64,000 nucleotides of DNA. Origin: Aquimarina sp. MMG016. GTDB taxonomy: Bacteria > Bacteroidota > Bacteroidia > Flavobacteriales > Flavobacteriaceae. The notes under the pieces are model-generated. The model was not told the DNA's origin. It worked only from the letters and a program-made list of their open reading frames with translations, and made no database searches. Location of the stretch: the NCBI RefSeq assembly GCF_018100805.1, contig NZ_JAGJEA010000011.1, forward strand, positions 87,528 through 151,527, given 5' to 3'. The position numbers and the translations under genes were made by a program. Below are positions 1-10,044 of this stretch, in pieces (position 1 is the stretch's first letter; each line of letters starts with the position of its first letter).

Positions 1-2
1 CT

Positions 3-650
3 AGAATTAATGATCTGAAACTTATAGGTTCTTGTGCCAATGCTATTGAAGCATTTGATTTTATTGCAAAAAACAAAGTTGATTTAATTTTTCTGGATAT
101 ACAGATGCCAGAACTTACCGGGATTGAGTTTTTAAAAGGACTTAACCCTACTCCTAAAGTAATCTTTACAACTGCATATAGTAATTATGCGGTAGATGCA
201 TTTAATCTGGAAGCCATTGATTATTTACTCAAACCCATTGAATTCTCCCGTTTTTTAAAATCTATACATAAAGTACTTAAGTTAGAAAAACCAGCAACCC
301 AAATTAAAAATACAGTAGACGACGGGATTAACTATCAAGAAGCTTTTATATATCTCAAAGTCGAAAAAAAGATGCAAAAGATATTCCTGAAAGATATCTT
401 ATGCATAGAAAGTCTAAAAAATTATATCAAAATAAAAACAATTGATCGAGAGATTACTGCTCATAAAAGTATTTCTAGTATTGTAGAAATACTCCCGACA
501 GAAAAATTCTTAAGAGTTCATCGTTCTTTTATTATAGGAATCGATTTTATTGATGCTTTTTCTCCTAGTGAGGTCGAAATAAAAGGACTAAAAATACCTA
601 TTGGCAGGAATTACAAAGAAGAGGTCAAAAAAAAACTGGGATATTTCTAA
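3..650 (+). CDS. LytTR-type response regulator (5' end missing)
   Basis: The reading frame is open from the left edge, so the gene starts outside the window. The visible N-terminal part is a receiver domain with the phospho-acceptor aspartate in LIFLDIQMP, the conserved threonine region FTTAY and the lysine in LLKPI. The C-terminal half is a LytTR DNA-binding domain (IFLKDILCIESLKNYIKI, then FLRVHRSFIIG). Members are usually paired with a LytS/YehU-like sensor kinase, which would lie upstream of the window. Family assignment is firm; the regulated genes cannot be told. An internal ATG at 105 is not the real start because the receiver fold already begins upstream of it. Confidence 0.93.
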   Translation, partial: RINDLKLIGSCANAIEAFDFIAKNKVDLIFLDIQMPELTGIEFLKGLNPTPKVIFTTAYSNYAVDAFNLEAIDYLLKPIEFSRFLKSIHKVLKLEKPATQIKNTVDDGINYQEAFIYLKVEKKMQKIFLKDILCIESLKNYIKIKTIDREITAHKSISSIVEILPTEKFLRVHRSFIIGIDFIDAFSPSEVEIKGLKIPIGRNYKEEVKKKLGYF

Positions 651-656
651 AAAATA

Positions 657-684
657 AAAGGCAGCCCTATCAGAAGCTGCCTTT
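657..684. terminator. Bidirectional terminator hairpin
   Basis: Inverted repeat AAAGGCAGC ... GCTGCCTTT with a 10-nt loop lies just after the response regulator stop and before the convergent stop at 709. It is A-rich on the left and T-rich on the right, so it can serve both genes. Confidence 0.75.
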
Positions 685-708
685 ATTGTTGTGGTTATAT
701 AAAAACAA

Positions 709-1299
709 TTAAATACTAACGCGTTCTATAAAAGTTCTATCCTTTAACTTAAAATAGACTTTATACTCACCAGAAGGTACTTTAGAAAAATCAAAAGATC
801 TTTTTATAATATCTTCATTTTTTGATATCACTTCTTCGTGTAATAAAACATCTTCTTTATCATAGATATAAAGGTTTACCTGCGACTTTTCTGCATTGGT
901 AAACATTACATTAATCATACCGTTATCTTTGTCAATAGCCGGCTTAAAAATTGTAGTTACAGAATTGTTTATCAAAGCAACACCTTTATTATTCTTTAAA
1001 ACAGGAGTTACTTTTATTTCGAATTCAGTTTCTGTTTCCACAAAATAAATACCATCCTGTAGTAACTCCAGATCAAAGCTTTTTACAAATGTTTTTTCTG
1101 GTTGCAGGGTAACATTAAATAATATATCACCTTCATAACTCTTTAAATACAGCTGTTGACCAATCGCAGCATTAGATAAAGAAACATGAATTGTAGAAGC
1201 GGTTCCAATTTTTACAGATAAAACATCTGCTGCTTTCATGCTTGTACTGAATACTACAGCACAAATCAATACACATAGGTTAATTACTCTTCTCATCAT
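709..1299 (-). CDS. Secreted beta-rich protein of unknown function
   Basis: About 196 residues from the chosen start (MMRRVINLCVLI...). An N-terminal hydrophobic stretch ending near SMKAAD is a signal peptide. The rest alternates short hydrophobic strands; the last about 70 residues (from NGMINVMF to ERVSI) resemble a beta-sandwich such as a T9SS-like C-terminal domain, with the typical GEYKVYFK strand, but I cannot assign a family. An upstream in-frame ATG at 1335 is rejected because the promoter -7 element covers 1333-1340, so the transcript starts inside it. Probably a single-gene unit. Function unknown. Confidence 0.7.
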   Translation of the reverse strand: MMRRVINLCVLICAVVFSTSMKAADVLSVKIGTASTIHVSLSNAAIGQQLYLKSYEGDILFNVTLQPEKTFVKSFDLELLQDGIYFVETETEFEIKVTPVLKNNKGVALINNSVTTIFKPAIDKDNGMINVMFTNAEKSQVNLYIYDKEDVLLHEEVISKNEDIIKRSFDFSKVPSGEYKVYFKLKDRTFIERVSI

Positions 1300-1332
1300 T
1301 TCTAGTTTTAAAGTTGTTAACGTTTTGTGGTA

Positions 1333-1360
1333 CAAATGTAAATCAGGATCATTTTAACAA
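1333..1360 (-). promoter_or_regulatory. Flavobacterial-type promoter for the secreted protein at 709-1299
   Basis: On the minus strand TTG (1358-1360) is followed after 17 nt by TACATTTG (1333-1340), matching the Bacteroidota TTG / TAnnTTTG consensus. It predicts a leader of about 25-30 nt and fixes the start codon at 1299 or 1296. Confidence 0.65.
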
Positions 1361-1531
1361 ATACATCTATATTTGCATATATATGTTCTATTTTAACATC
1401 AATAAATACGTTTAAACCATATTAATGATAATTTAACACATTATTAAAATTAATTAAGCATATATTTAACATTTTCAACACAATATTTTGGGGAATATTA
1501 CCTCTATAAAAATCTATTTAGTTTAAGAACT

Positions 1532-2413
1532 ATGAAAAAACTACAAAGTGTAAAGCCTACTCTAGAGAAAATTGTTCCTGAATTCGGGAGTTCGATATAT
1601 TATGAAAGTTTCTCTAAAGAAAAAATGAATAAAGCCCCCATCTGGCATTATCATCCTGAAATAGAGATTGTTTATGTCAATGGTGGTACAGGAAAAAGAC
1701 AAATCGGTAGTCATATGTCGTATTATAGAAATGGAGCCCTAATGCTTATTGGATCTAATCTACCTCATTGCGGTTTTACCGATACCTTAACCGGAAATAG
1801 TAGCGAAACTATTATACAGATGTTACCGGATTTTTTAGGAAGTTCTTTTTTTAATATTCCCGAAATGAATAATATTGGTAAACTACTGGAACAGGCTAAA
1901 AAAGGAATCGTATATCACGGAGATACAAAAAGAAGAATAGGCGCGCAAATCGAAGCCTTAAAAAATCTAGATACATTTGATAAACTTCTGGGCATTTTAC
2001 AAGTTTTAAAAGAAATGCAGTTAACGGATGATTATACAATTCTTAATGCCGAAGGCTTTATTATTGAAACAGAATTACAGGATAATAATAGGATTAATCT
2101 GATATTTAACTTTGTTCAAGAAGAATTCACTCGTCCTATACCTCTTGAAGAAATTGCCGAGAAAGTAAGCATGAGTGTACCCGGATTTTGTAGATATTTC
2201 AAAAAGATTACTGGTAAGACTTTTATTCAATTTGTAAATGAATATAGGCTTGTCCATGCCGCAAAATTATTGCACGAGAAACAAACGAGTATTACTGATA
2301 TCTGCTATGAAAGTGGTTTTAGCAATTTTTCACATTTTAATAAACTATTCAAAAAATTTACCGGAAAAACACCAAGTGCTTATAGAAATGAAATGAATTA
2401 TGTTGTTGAGTGA
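1532..2413 (+). CDS. AraC-family transcriptional regulator with cupin sensor domain
   Basis: 293 residues. The N-terminal half is a cupin-like sensor (PIWHYHPEIEIVYV around residues 36-50, then GALMLIGSNLPHCGF). The C-terminal about 100 residues hold the two helix-turn-helix motifs of AraC/XylS proteins: IPLEEIAEKVSMS near residue 200 and ITDICYESGFSNFSHFNKLF near 255, ending in KFTGKTPSAYR. Proteins of this layout commonly regulate sugar or polysaccharide uptake genes, but no such genes are next to it. The 196-nt upstream region is very AT-rich and contains a possible -7 element TATATTTG at 1368-1375. Confidence 0.93.
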   Translation: MKKLQSVKPTLEKIVPEFGSSIYYESFSKEKMNKAPIWHYHPEIEIVYVNGGTGKRQIGSHMSYYRNGALMLIGSNLPHCGFTDTLTGNSSETIIQMLPDFLGSSFFNIPEMNNIGKLLEQAKKGIVYHGDTKRRIGAQIEALKNLDTFDKLLGILQVLKEMQLTDDYTILNAEGFIIETELQDNNRINLIFNFVQEEFTRPIPLEEIAEKVSMSVPGFCRYFKKITGKTFIQFVNEYRLVHAAKLLHEKQTSITDICYESGFSNFSHFNKLFKKFTGKTPSAYRNEMNYVVE

Positions 2414-2519
2414 TTGAGTATTGGAGTATCGGAATATATTATAATTATGAATTTTTGAATTTAGAAGTACACACCTAATACCTCACCTCTAATAGCGAAG
2501 CGCCCTCACAAACTCATCT

Positions 2520-3140
2520 CTATATAATATCCACACTCCCCTTACCTTCTCGAAGCAATACAGGTTCTCCACTTGTTAAATCAATTACCGTAGAAGGAAT
2601 ATTATCACCGTATCCTCCATCCACGACCATATCAACCAGGTTATCCCATTTTTCGAGTATTAACTCAGGATCTGTGGTATATTCAATCACTTCATCCTCA
2701 TCATAAATAGAGGTAGAAACAATAGGATTCCCCAATTCCTCAACAATAGCTTGGCAAATATTATTTTCAGGAACACGAATTCCGACGGTTTTTTTCTTCT
2801 TAAATACCGTTGGTAGATTATTACTCCCAGGAAGGATATAGGTATAAGGTCCAGGCAACGTACGTTTAAGTAGTTTAAACGTTGCATTATCTATTTGTTT
2901 TACATAATCTGACAAATTACTAAGATCCTTACAAATAAAGGAAAAATTAGCTTTAGCCAATTTCACTCCTTTGATCTTCGCAATACGTTCTAAAGCTCTG
3001 GTATTAGTAATATCACACCCTAAACCATAGACAGTATCTGTAGGATAAATTATTAATCCTCCATTACGTAAGCAATCCACTACTCGCTGTACTTCACGCG
3101 GGTTTGGGTTCTCTTCATATAATTTTACGAACTCTGCCAT
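2520..3140 (-). CDS. L-threonylcarbamoyladenylate synthase (Sua5/YciO/YrdC family)
   Basis: 206 residues, the length of single-domain YciO/YrdC proteins without the Sua5 C-terminal domain. Visible motifs are GLIIYPTDTVYGLGCD near residue 28, KxR-type binding residues around KGVKLAKANFSFIC, PGPYTYILP, and KKKTVGIRVPEN followed by PIVSTS. The family makes threonylcarbamoyl-AMP from threonine, bicarbonate and ATP for the t6A37 modification of tRNA; YciO-like members may have another role, and I cannot separate the two by eye. It lies 46 nt downstream of the helicase on the same strand and may be co-transcribed with it. Confidence 0.88.
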   Translation of the reverse strand: MAEFVKLYEENPNPREVQRVVDCLRNGGLIIYPTDTVYGLGCDITNTRALERIAKIKGVKLAKANFSFICKDLSNLSDYVKQIDNATFKLLKRTLPGPYTYILPGSNNLPTVFKKKKTVGIRVPENNICQAIVEELGNPIVSTSIYDEDEVIEYTTDPELILEKWDNLVDMVVDGGYGDNIPSTVIDLTSGEPVLLREGKGSVDII

Positions 3141-3186
3141 TATTAATATAGTTACCTGTAAAGGTACAATACACTTTAATTAATTA

Positions 3187-5526
3187 TTATCCTATTATCT
3201 TTAACTTAGCAAAACGAAGCAATAATTTTTTTATTCCTCCTTTATCAAAATGGATTTCGGCTTTTTTATCTTGTCCTATTCCTTCTAATTTTAAGATTTT
3301 TCCTTTTCCGAAACGCATGTGTTCAACCATAGTCCCCGGAATAAGATCACCATCAAAAAGGTTAGTTTTGGATTCACCAGCTACATTATCAGTTGCAGGT
3401 CTTAATTTACGAAGCTTTCTTAGTTGTTCTTCAGAAGGCTTATGGGCAACTGGTGGAGATCCTGAAACTGGTTTTTTTAGCCTAAGCTTGCTTTTATCTA
3501 CCTCTCCAAAAATATCAGAATCAATTAATGGTTTATATCTATAATTATCTACAGGAGTAATATAATCTAAGAACTGATCATCTATCTCCTCAATAAACCT
3601 ACTGGGCTCTGCATCAACCAATTTTCCCCATCGATAACGAGATTGAGTGTACGTTAAGTAGGCTTGTTTTTCGGCTCTAGTTAAGGCTACATAAAACAAA
3701 CGTCTCTCCTCTTCTAGTTCACTCCGGGTATTCATACTCATACCAGATGGAAACAGATCTTCCTCCATACCTACAATATAAACATAAGGAAACTCTAATC
3801 CTTTTGCCAGGTGAATGGTCATTAGTGCTACTCGGTCATCATCTCCGGTATCTTGATCCAGATCTGTTGCTAAAGCTACATCTTCCAGAAACTCTGCCAG
3901 AGAACCAGTTTCATCAGCTAATTCTTTTTGACCTTCAACAAAATCCCGAATACCATTTAGTAACTCTTCAATATTTTCGATCCGAGCTATTCCTTCTGGA
4001 GTACCATCCTTTTTAAGTTCTTGTAATAAACCCGTTTTTTTAGCCACCATCTCAGCCAGAACAAAAGCATCAGATGTCTGATTCGCAATCTGAAAACTTT
4101 TGATCATATTCATAAAGTTTTCTAATCGGGTTTTAGTACCACTATTGATTTTTAGATTTATACGATCTAGATTTTCAATAACTTCAAAGATAGAGCGATC
4201 ATAATGGTTTGCCGCTACTACTAATTTATCAACTGTAGTTCCGCCTATTCCTCTGGTCGGATAATTAATGACACGTTTTAATGCTTCTTCATCTTTTGGA
4301 TTAATTATTAATCGAAGATAAGCTAGTACGTCTTTGATTTCTTTTCTTTGATAAAAAGATAACCCACCGTAGATCCTATATTTGATATCACGCTTTCGTA
4401 AAGCATCTTCTATCGCTCTGGATTGGGCATTAGTCCTGTACAATACTGCAAATTGTCCATTCCCTAACTGATGTTGCATTTGATTTTCAAAAATCGAGCT
4501 CGCTACAAACCTTCCTTCATCACCATCAGTAATTAATCTGTTTACTATAATTTTAGGACCAGGATCATTTGCTGTCCAAACAACCTTATCAAGCTTGGTC
4601 TTATTTTTATCAATGATAGAGTTTGCTGCTTCTACAATATTCTTTGTAGATCGATAATTCTGCTCTAATCTATATTGCTGTACATTATCATAATCTCGCT
4701 GAAAATTCAAAATATTATTGATATTCGCTCCACGGAAAGCATAAATACTCTGCGCATCATCACCCACCACACATATATTCTGAAATTTATCCGATAAGGC
4801 TCTTACAATTAGATACTGAGAATGGTTTGTATCCTGATACTCATCTACTAATATGTATCTAAAACGATTCTGATATTTAGCTAAAACATCAGGAAAACGA
4901 TTCAACAGCTCATTGGTTTTTAATAATAAATCATCAAAATCCATTGCCCCAGCCTTAAAACATCGATCTACATAATGTTGATAGATTTCTCCCATTCTAG
5001 GACGCTTTGCCATAGCATCAGCTTCAACAAGTTCAGCATTTTGAAAATATGCCTTTACAGTAATCAGACTATTTTTATATGAAGATATACGAGAATATAC
5101 TTGTTTGTATTTATAGATATCTTTATCCAGCCCCATTTCTTTAATGATGGAGGCTATCAATCGCTGAGAATCTTGCGTATCATAGATAGTGAAATTAGAA
5201 GGATATCCTAGTTTATCGGCTTCAAACCTCAATATTTTAGCAAAAATTGAGTGGAATGTACCCATCCATAGATTTTTAGCCTCGCTAGAGCCTACAATCT
5301 GGGCAATACGCTTTTTCATCTCACGTGCTGCCTTGTTAGTAAATGTCAGGGATAGTATATTAAATGAATCCACTCCTTTATGCATCAAATAAGCAATACG
5401 ATAAGTTAACACTCGTGTTTTACCAGAGCCCGCACCAGCTATAACTATCATAGGGCCATCTACCTGAAGTACAGGAGCTCGTTGCGCATCATTCAATTCT
5501 GCTAAATACTCTTCCAAAATCTGCAA
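3187..5526 (-). CDS. ATP-dependent DNA helicase, UvrD/PcrA/Rep type (SF1A)
   Basis: 779 residues, typical for PcrA/UvrD. Motifs in order: Q motif LNDAQRAPV, Walker A AGAGSGKT (residues 30-37), motif Ia LSLTFTNKAAREM, Walker B ILVDEYQDTN, motif III VVGDDAQSIYAFRGA, motif IV YRLEQNYRST, motif V MTIHLAKGLEFP, motif VI FYVALTRAEK. The C-terminal end (GTMVEHMRFGKGKILKLEG) is the Tudor-like domain that contacts RNA polymerase in PcrA. It translocates 3'-5' on DNA in nucleotide excision repair and replication-transcription conflict handling. Complete and intact. Confidence 0.96.
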   Translation of the reverse strand: MQILEEYLAELNDAQRAPVLQVDGPMIVIAGAGSGKTRVLTYRIAYLMHKGVDSFNILSLTFTNKAAREMKKRIAQIVGSSEAKNLWMGTFHSIFAKILRFEADKLGYPSNFTIYDTQDSQRLIASIIKEMGLDKDIYKYKQVYSRISSYKNSLITVKAYFQNAELVEADAMAKRPRMGEIYQHYVDRCFKAGAMDFDDLLLKTNELLNRFPDVLAKYQNRFRYILVDEYQDTNHSQYLIVRALSDKFQNICVVGDDAQSIYAFRGANINNILNFQRDYDNVQQYRLEQNYRSTKNIVEAANSIIDKNKTKLDKVVWTANDPGPKIIVNRLITDGDEGRFVASSIFENQMQHQLGNGQFAVLYRTNAQSRAIEDALRKRDIKYRIYGGLSFYQRKEIKDVLAYLRLIINPKDEEALKRVINYPTRGIGGTTVDKLVVAANHYDRSIFEVIENLDRINLKINSGTKTRLENFMNMIKSFQIANQTSDAFVLAEMVAKKTGLLQELKKDGTPEGIARIENIEELLNGIRDFVEGQKELADETGSLAEFLEDVALATDLDQDTGDDDRVALMTIHLAKGLEFPYVYIVGMEEDLFPSGMSMNTRSELEEERRLFYVALTRAEKQAYLTYTQSRYRWGKLVDAEPSRFIEEIDDQFLDYITPVDNYRYKPLIDSDIFGEVDKSKLRLKKPVSGSPPVAHKPSEEQLRKLRKLRPATDNVAGESKTNLFDGDLIPGTMVEHMRFGKGKILKLEGIGQDKKAEIHFDKGGIKKLLLRFAKLKIIG

Positions 5527-5719
5527 TTATTTAAAACCCGAAATTTAAGTAAACCAAGACGGTTTTGGAAGCTTATATAAGTTTACTTTTAAACAAAACA
5601 TTAACTATCTAGTGTTTACACAAGATTAACACAACAAAAATCCCTTAGATTTAGTATATTGCAAGCTTATAGATAGTTTCCCCATTATCTACATTAAAAA
5701 ATATATAACCTACAGAATT

Positions 5720-8700
5720 ATGAAGAAATATTACTTCTTTATAGTGCTTTCTGCACTTATTTTTTGCAACACTTTTTCTCAAGAATCTTATCAAAAATAT
5801 TGGAATGAAGTATTATCCAATAACAGAGAAACTGCTATCGAGTTATTTCGAAAACAAAAGATCAAGCAAAAAAATATAGAACATCTTATTACAGAACAAA
5901 TTCTGAGAGCAGAAAATGGACGCTTTGCTACCCTGAATGGGTTTATAGATAAACTAATGGCCTTTAATGACTATGAATATTACGTTTATGCACTATGGAA
6001 CAAAGAATTTTTATTCAATGATTACTTAAAATCAGGATTTAATATCAATAATATAAGTGCAATTGAAAAAGTTTCTTCAAAAGAAGTAGAAAATCAAACC
6101 ATACAAGAAGCTTTACTATATCTAAATTCTGTTGTATATAGATATCAAAATAATTGGGAAGAATACTATCAAATTCAATCTAAATTATCTGGGATTAGAG
6201 AATGGCAATTCTGCGGTGTTTTTGAAAATCTAAACAACAGTGGATTAGACATTGTATACCCTCCTGAGCAAAAAGCTTCAAGTACTGAAGATTTTGATGC
6301 CAATAGTAATGGAAGCGTAAATTGGTATATCCCTAAAGAATTAAAAAAAGAGGCCTATCAGTTTTTCACAAACCATGCTGAGTATGGTTATGGAGTAAAT
6401 TATGCTCAGACCTTTATTACCTCTCCAAACGACCAAAGAGTAGTTCTAAGGTTAGGAAATTCAGGTAATTTCAAAGTTTGGTTGAATGATATAATTGTAT
6501 ACGAAAATGCTAAAGATGTAATTACTGATATAGATGCCTACAACGTAGAAATTACTATTCCTAAAGGAGTTAACAGATTACTAATCAAAAATGCAGAAGG
6601 AAATAGTGCTAGCTATTTTATTGCCCGAATTACTGACAAATCCGGATATCCTATACAAACTCTTAAATATAGTGATACCGTTACTGATTACAATACAGCC
6701 TCTAAAGAAGTGATCAACCCCATAAAAGTAAATCACTCTGTAGAGGAATTCTTTCTAAATAAAATCAAAGAAAATCCTAATAATTTCTTTTACCAATATT
6801 GTTTGATTCAATGCTATATCAGAAACTCTAAATACGAAAAAGCAAAAGAATACTTGACACCAATATTAAAACAATACCCTAAGAGTTCTATGATCAGAAA
6901 ATTAATGATCATCACCTATGAATTAGAACAGGATAGAACATCTTTACAAGAGCTTATGAAAAATCTGGAACTTGATGATGAAGAATATTATTTATCTCTG
7001 ATTTATAAGTTTCGTGATCGATCAAAATTATCCAGAATGGATATAGAAAGCTTGGAAAAATTTCTAGACAAACTTTCTAACGCAACAGATTATAAAATGA
7101 TGTCCCAATCGGCAAATATAATTTTAGCGGTAAGAAAATCTGATAAATCCAAAATTAAGAAAGAACTAGATAATTTAGTTGCTACTGCCAAAAAAGATAA
7201 GTGGATAAAAATATTGAATGCTTATACTGGTTTATACACTGCAATACTTGGTGATAATGAAAAGGAAATTGAATTACTAGAATATATCGTCGAGAATTAT
7301 TCTGATTATTCATCTAAAACCAAACTAGCACGTTTATATAATAAACAAAATAAAGAAGAGAAAGCTTTATCCATACTTAAATCTTTGTATGAACCCTTAA
7401 GCGGAGACAACTATGCTGTAGAAGATATTATACAGCAACTACATAAATACGAGAAGTATAAAGAATCATTACCTTTTATAGAAAAAGCTTTGGATAACTA
7501 TCCGTATTCATATAAAATGCAAAAATATAAAGGAGATGCTTTATTACAGCTAAAAAGAAAGGAAGAAGCATTAATTGCATATCAGGAATCGCTATCACAT
7601 AATAGTAATAATTCATCTTTAAGAAAAAAGATTAAAGATTTAAAGAATGAAAAAGATATCATTGAAACTTATGTTACTAAAGATGCTTATAATTACATAG
7701 ACACCCACCGTAATAAAGATTTATCCAACAACTATGGATTTAATATTTTATTAGATGAAGTAGTTACTCTTTTATATCCAGAAAGCGGAGGAAAATCTAA
7801 TAATACTTTTATCTACGAAATTACTTCAGAAGCAGGCATTGAACGTTTTAAGGAATATGATTTAGGATTATCCGGTGGGTATACAATCATCAAATCCGAA
7901 ATTGTAAAACCAGATGGATCTGTTATTCCTGCTGAAAAAAGTGGCTCTAAATTTGTTTTTAATGGCCTTAGTAAAGGCGATGTTATTCATATTAATTATG
8001 AAGCTCGTTATAGCGGATATGGAAGGTTTTATAACGATTTTATAGATTATTATCAGTTTGATTCATATCACCCATGTGTAGAAACCAAATATACCCTCCT
8101 TGCTCCAAAAGGAAGATCTGTACAGCATAAAGTGACTAATGGTGAGTTATCATACACCAAAGAATCCAAAGATAATTTTGATGTATATACCTGGAATCTA
8201 AAAAATAATAAACCATTACATCAAAGCGAATATTATATGCCGAATGATGTGGATATTGCACGATATCTTCATATAAGCACAATATCCAATTGGAATGATA
8301 TTGCATTTTGGTATTCAGACCTAGTTAGATCTCAAATGATCTTTAACCCAGAGGTTCAAAAAGCATATGATAGTATTTTTCCTAAAGGAACAAAATCCTT
8401 ATCACAAGAAGATATTGCAAAAGCTATCTATAACTATATAATGAATACGATGAGTTATAGTTATGTTAGTTTCAGACAAAGTGGTTTTATTCCTCAAAAA
8501 CCATCAAAAACAATAAGAACCAAACTAGGAGATTGCAAAGACTTCTCAACACTATTTGTTACACTAGCCGAAAAAGCAGGCTTAAAATCTAATCTATTGC
8601 TTATTCTTACCTCAGACTATGGACAGAAGGCACTTGTATTGCCTAGTCAAAATTTTAACCATTGTATTGTAAAAGTAATAATCGATGGAAAAGAACAATT

Positions 8701-9487
8701 CTTAGAATTAACAGATAAACACCTACCCTTCAAATCTTTACCAACATCCTTATATAATGCAACCGGATTGGAAATTCCTTTTATGTCAACCAATAATAAT
8801 AAGAAATACGATTTGTTTAAACTTAAGGATGTAACCAAAACTAAATCTGTATTCAACAATAAGATTAAGGTCAATATAATAGATAAAAATCAACAATATA
8901 ATATTGAATCTTCAATTCAGGGTGCCGCTTCATCATATTATAAAGGTATATTTATAGAGCCTAGTTACAAAACTTTGAAAAAAAACATATATGAGGCCTT
9001 TTCTTCCTCATTAGGTTCAAACATAAAAATCGATACTGTATATCAAACTAAAACTCGTATTAAAAATTCAGATATAGATTTTACTATCGATGTCACTTCA
9101 AAAGAAAAAATTAATAAAATCGGAAATACTAAAATTATTCAACTACCAAAACCTACTATGGCATATAGCAGTGATATTATCAATGTAGATGATCGAAAAT
9201 ACCCAATTGAGTATATCCAATACGAAACTATTGATCATTATATTAATGAATATGATATTCATTTAGGGAAGTCTAATAAATTCACAGAAATACCAGAAAA
9301 TCAATCATATACTTATAAAAATCACTCTTTTAAAATAAACTACAAATTAGTTAGTTCTAACCATCTAAAAGTAAATATTGAATCTAAAACTAATTTAAAA
9401 AATATAACAACAGAAGAATATCAGGAATATAAAACATATGTCACTTCTGTGCTCGAAGCTCAGGAAACTTTTATAGGATATCAATAA
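5720..9487 (+). CDS. Large secreted TPR - DUF3857 - transglutaminase-like protein
   Basis: 1255 residues with a signal peptide (FFIVLSALIFCNTFSQ). Residues about 130-320 include a jelly-roll-like segment (RVVLRLGNSGNFKVWLNDIIVY). Residues about 350-650 are TPR-like helical repeats. A DUF3857 domain follows (from YVTKDAYNYIDTHRN to about residue 850), then a transglutaminase-like core with the nucleophile in LGDCKDFSTLF (Cys near 939), a histidine in NHCIVKV and an aspartate in ELTDKHLPF, so the triad looks complete. Such proteins are common in Bacteroidota envelopes; substrate unknown. Preceded by about 190 nt non-coding DNA; probably monocistronic. Confidence 0.85.
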   Translation: MKKYYFFIVLSALIFCNTFSQESYQKYWNEVLSNNRETAIELFRKQKIKQKNIEHLITEQILRAENGRFATLNGFIDKLMAFNDYEYYVYALWNKEFLFNDYLKSGFNINNISAIEKVSSKEVENQTIQEALLYLNSVVYRYQNNWEEYYQIQSKLSGIREWQFCGVFENLNNSGLDIVYPPEQKASSTEDFDANSNGSVNWYIPKELKKEAYQFFTNHAEYGYGVNYAQTFITSPNDQRVVLRLGNSGNFKVWLNDIIVYENAKDVITDIDAYNVEITIPKGVNRLLIKNAEGNSASYFIARITDKSGYPIQTLKYSDTVTDYNTASKEVINPIKVNHSVEEFFLNKIKENPNNFFYQYCLIQCYIRNSKYEKAKEYLTPILKQYPKSSMIRKLMIITYELEQDRTSLQELMKNLELDDEEYYLSLIYKFRDRSKLSRMDIESLEKFLDKLSNATDYKMMSQSANIILAVRKSDKSKIKKELDNLVATAKKDKWIKILNAYTGLYTAILGDNEKEIELLEYIVENYSDYSSKTKLARLYNKQNKEEKALSILKSLYEPLSGDNYAVEDIIQQLHKYEKYKESLPFIEKALDNYPYSYKMQKYKGDALLQLKRKEEALIAYQESLSHNSNNSSLRKKIKDLKNEKDIIETYVTKDAYNYIDTHRNKDLSNNYGFNILLDEVVTLLYPESGGKSNNTFIYEITSEAGIERFKEYDLGLSGGYTIIKSEIVKPDGSVIPAEKSGSKFVFNGLSKGDVIHINYEARYSGYGRFYNDFIDYYQFDSYHPCVETKYTLLAPKGRSVQHKVTNGELSYTKESKDNFDVYTWNLKNNKPLHQSEYYMPNDVDIARYLHISTISNWNDIAFWYSDLVRSQMIFNPEVQKAYDSIFPKGTKSLSQEDIAKAIYNYIMNTMSYSYVSFRQSGFIPQKPSKTIRTKLGDCKDFSTLFVTLAEKAGLKSNLLLILTSDYGQKALVLPSQNFNHCIVKVIIDGKEQFLELTDKHLPFKSLPTSLYNATGLEIPFMSTNNNKKYDLFKLKDVTKTKSVFNNKIKVNIIDKNQQYNIESSIQGAASSYYKGIFIEPSYKTLKKNIYEAFSSSLGSNIKIDTVYQTKTRIKNSDIDFTIDVTSKEKINKIGNTKIIQLPKPTMAYSSDIINVDDRKYPIEYIQYETIDHYINEYDIHLGKSNKFTEIPENQSYTYKNHSFKINYKLVSSNHLKVNIESKTNLKNITTEEYQEYKTYVTSVLEAQETFIGYQ

Positions 9488-9657
9488 TTCCTACAAAAAA
9501 CTACTGTTTTAATTTCAAAATTCCTACATCGTTAATAACTTTAAAAATTAAAAATCGATAAAAAGCGTTTTTATAAGTCAAAATACGTTATATTTAACCA
9601 GTTTTAAACAAAACCCCGTTTCCCTTTATGAATATATAGTAACTTAAACCTAACACT

Positions 9658-9945
9658 ATGGCCCCTAATATGAATGTAACGAATATTGAAAAAGAGCAAA
9701 TTAGATTTCTAAAATTTCCAAAACAAGATGTTCTGAATAAGAGAAAAGATCAAATTGATCGATTTCTTGAACTACAAAGAGCCCTATCCCTTGGTAATCT
9801 AGAACATCAAAAAGTAAGAATTGTTTTTGTAGATGATCAAGGATTCAAAAAAGTGGAAACTACCATATGGGGAATTACAGATAAAGAAGTCATACTTAAA
9901 CAATCTACTATTATTCCATTAGAACGAATAATTAGTATTTCATAA
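9658..9945 (+). CDS. Small conserved-looking protein of unknown function
   Basis: 95 residues, no signal peptide or membrane helix. The first half is charged and helical (KRKDQIDRFLELQRAL), the second half is strand-rich (KVRIVFVDDQGFKKVETTIWG ... KEVILKQSTIIPLERIISI), which would suit a small barrel-like fold. Codon use matches its neighbours and a strong terminator follows at 9968, so it is very likely a real single gene. No family recognised. Confidence 0.75.
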   Translation: MAPNMNVTNIEKEQIRFLKFPKQDVLNKRKDQIDRFLELQRALSLGNLEHQKVRIVFVDDQGFKKVETTIWGITDKEVILKQSTIIPLERIISIS

Positions 9946-9967
9946 CAGAATTTATAAATCCTTTGCC

Positions 9968-10014
9968 AAAACTCTCAATGATTACTTTCTTAAAATGCGT
10001 TGAGAGTTTTATTA
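9968..10014 (+). terminator. Rho-independent terminator after the 95-residue protein
   Basis: Perfect 11-bp arms AAAACTCTCAA and TTGAGAGTTTT with a 21-nt loop, 22 nt after the stop. An in-frame ATG-like start at 10000 for the next gene would sit inside this hairpin, which argues for the start at 10045. Confidence 0.75.
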
Positions 10015-10044
10015 TTTATTAAAAAACATAACGAACGAATAATA

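Noticed and set aside
105..650. Stand-alone LytTR protein starting at the ATG at 105
   Set aside because: The frame is open to the left edge and encodes the start of the receiver domain, including the phospho-acceptor aspartate, so the gene is simply cut by the window.
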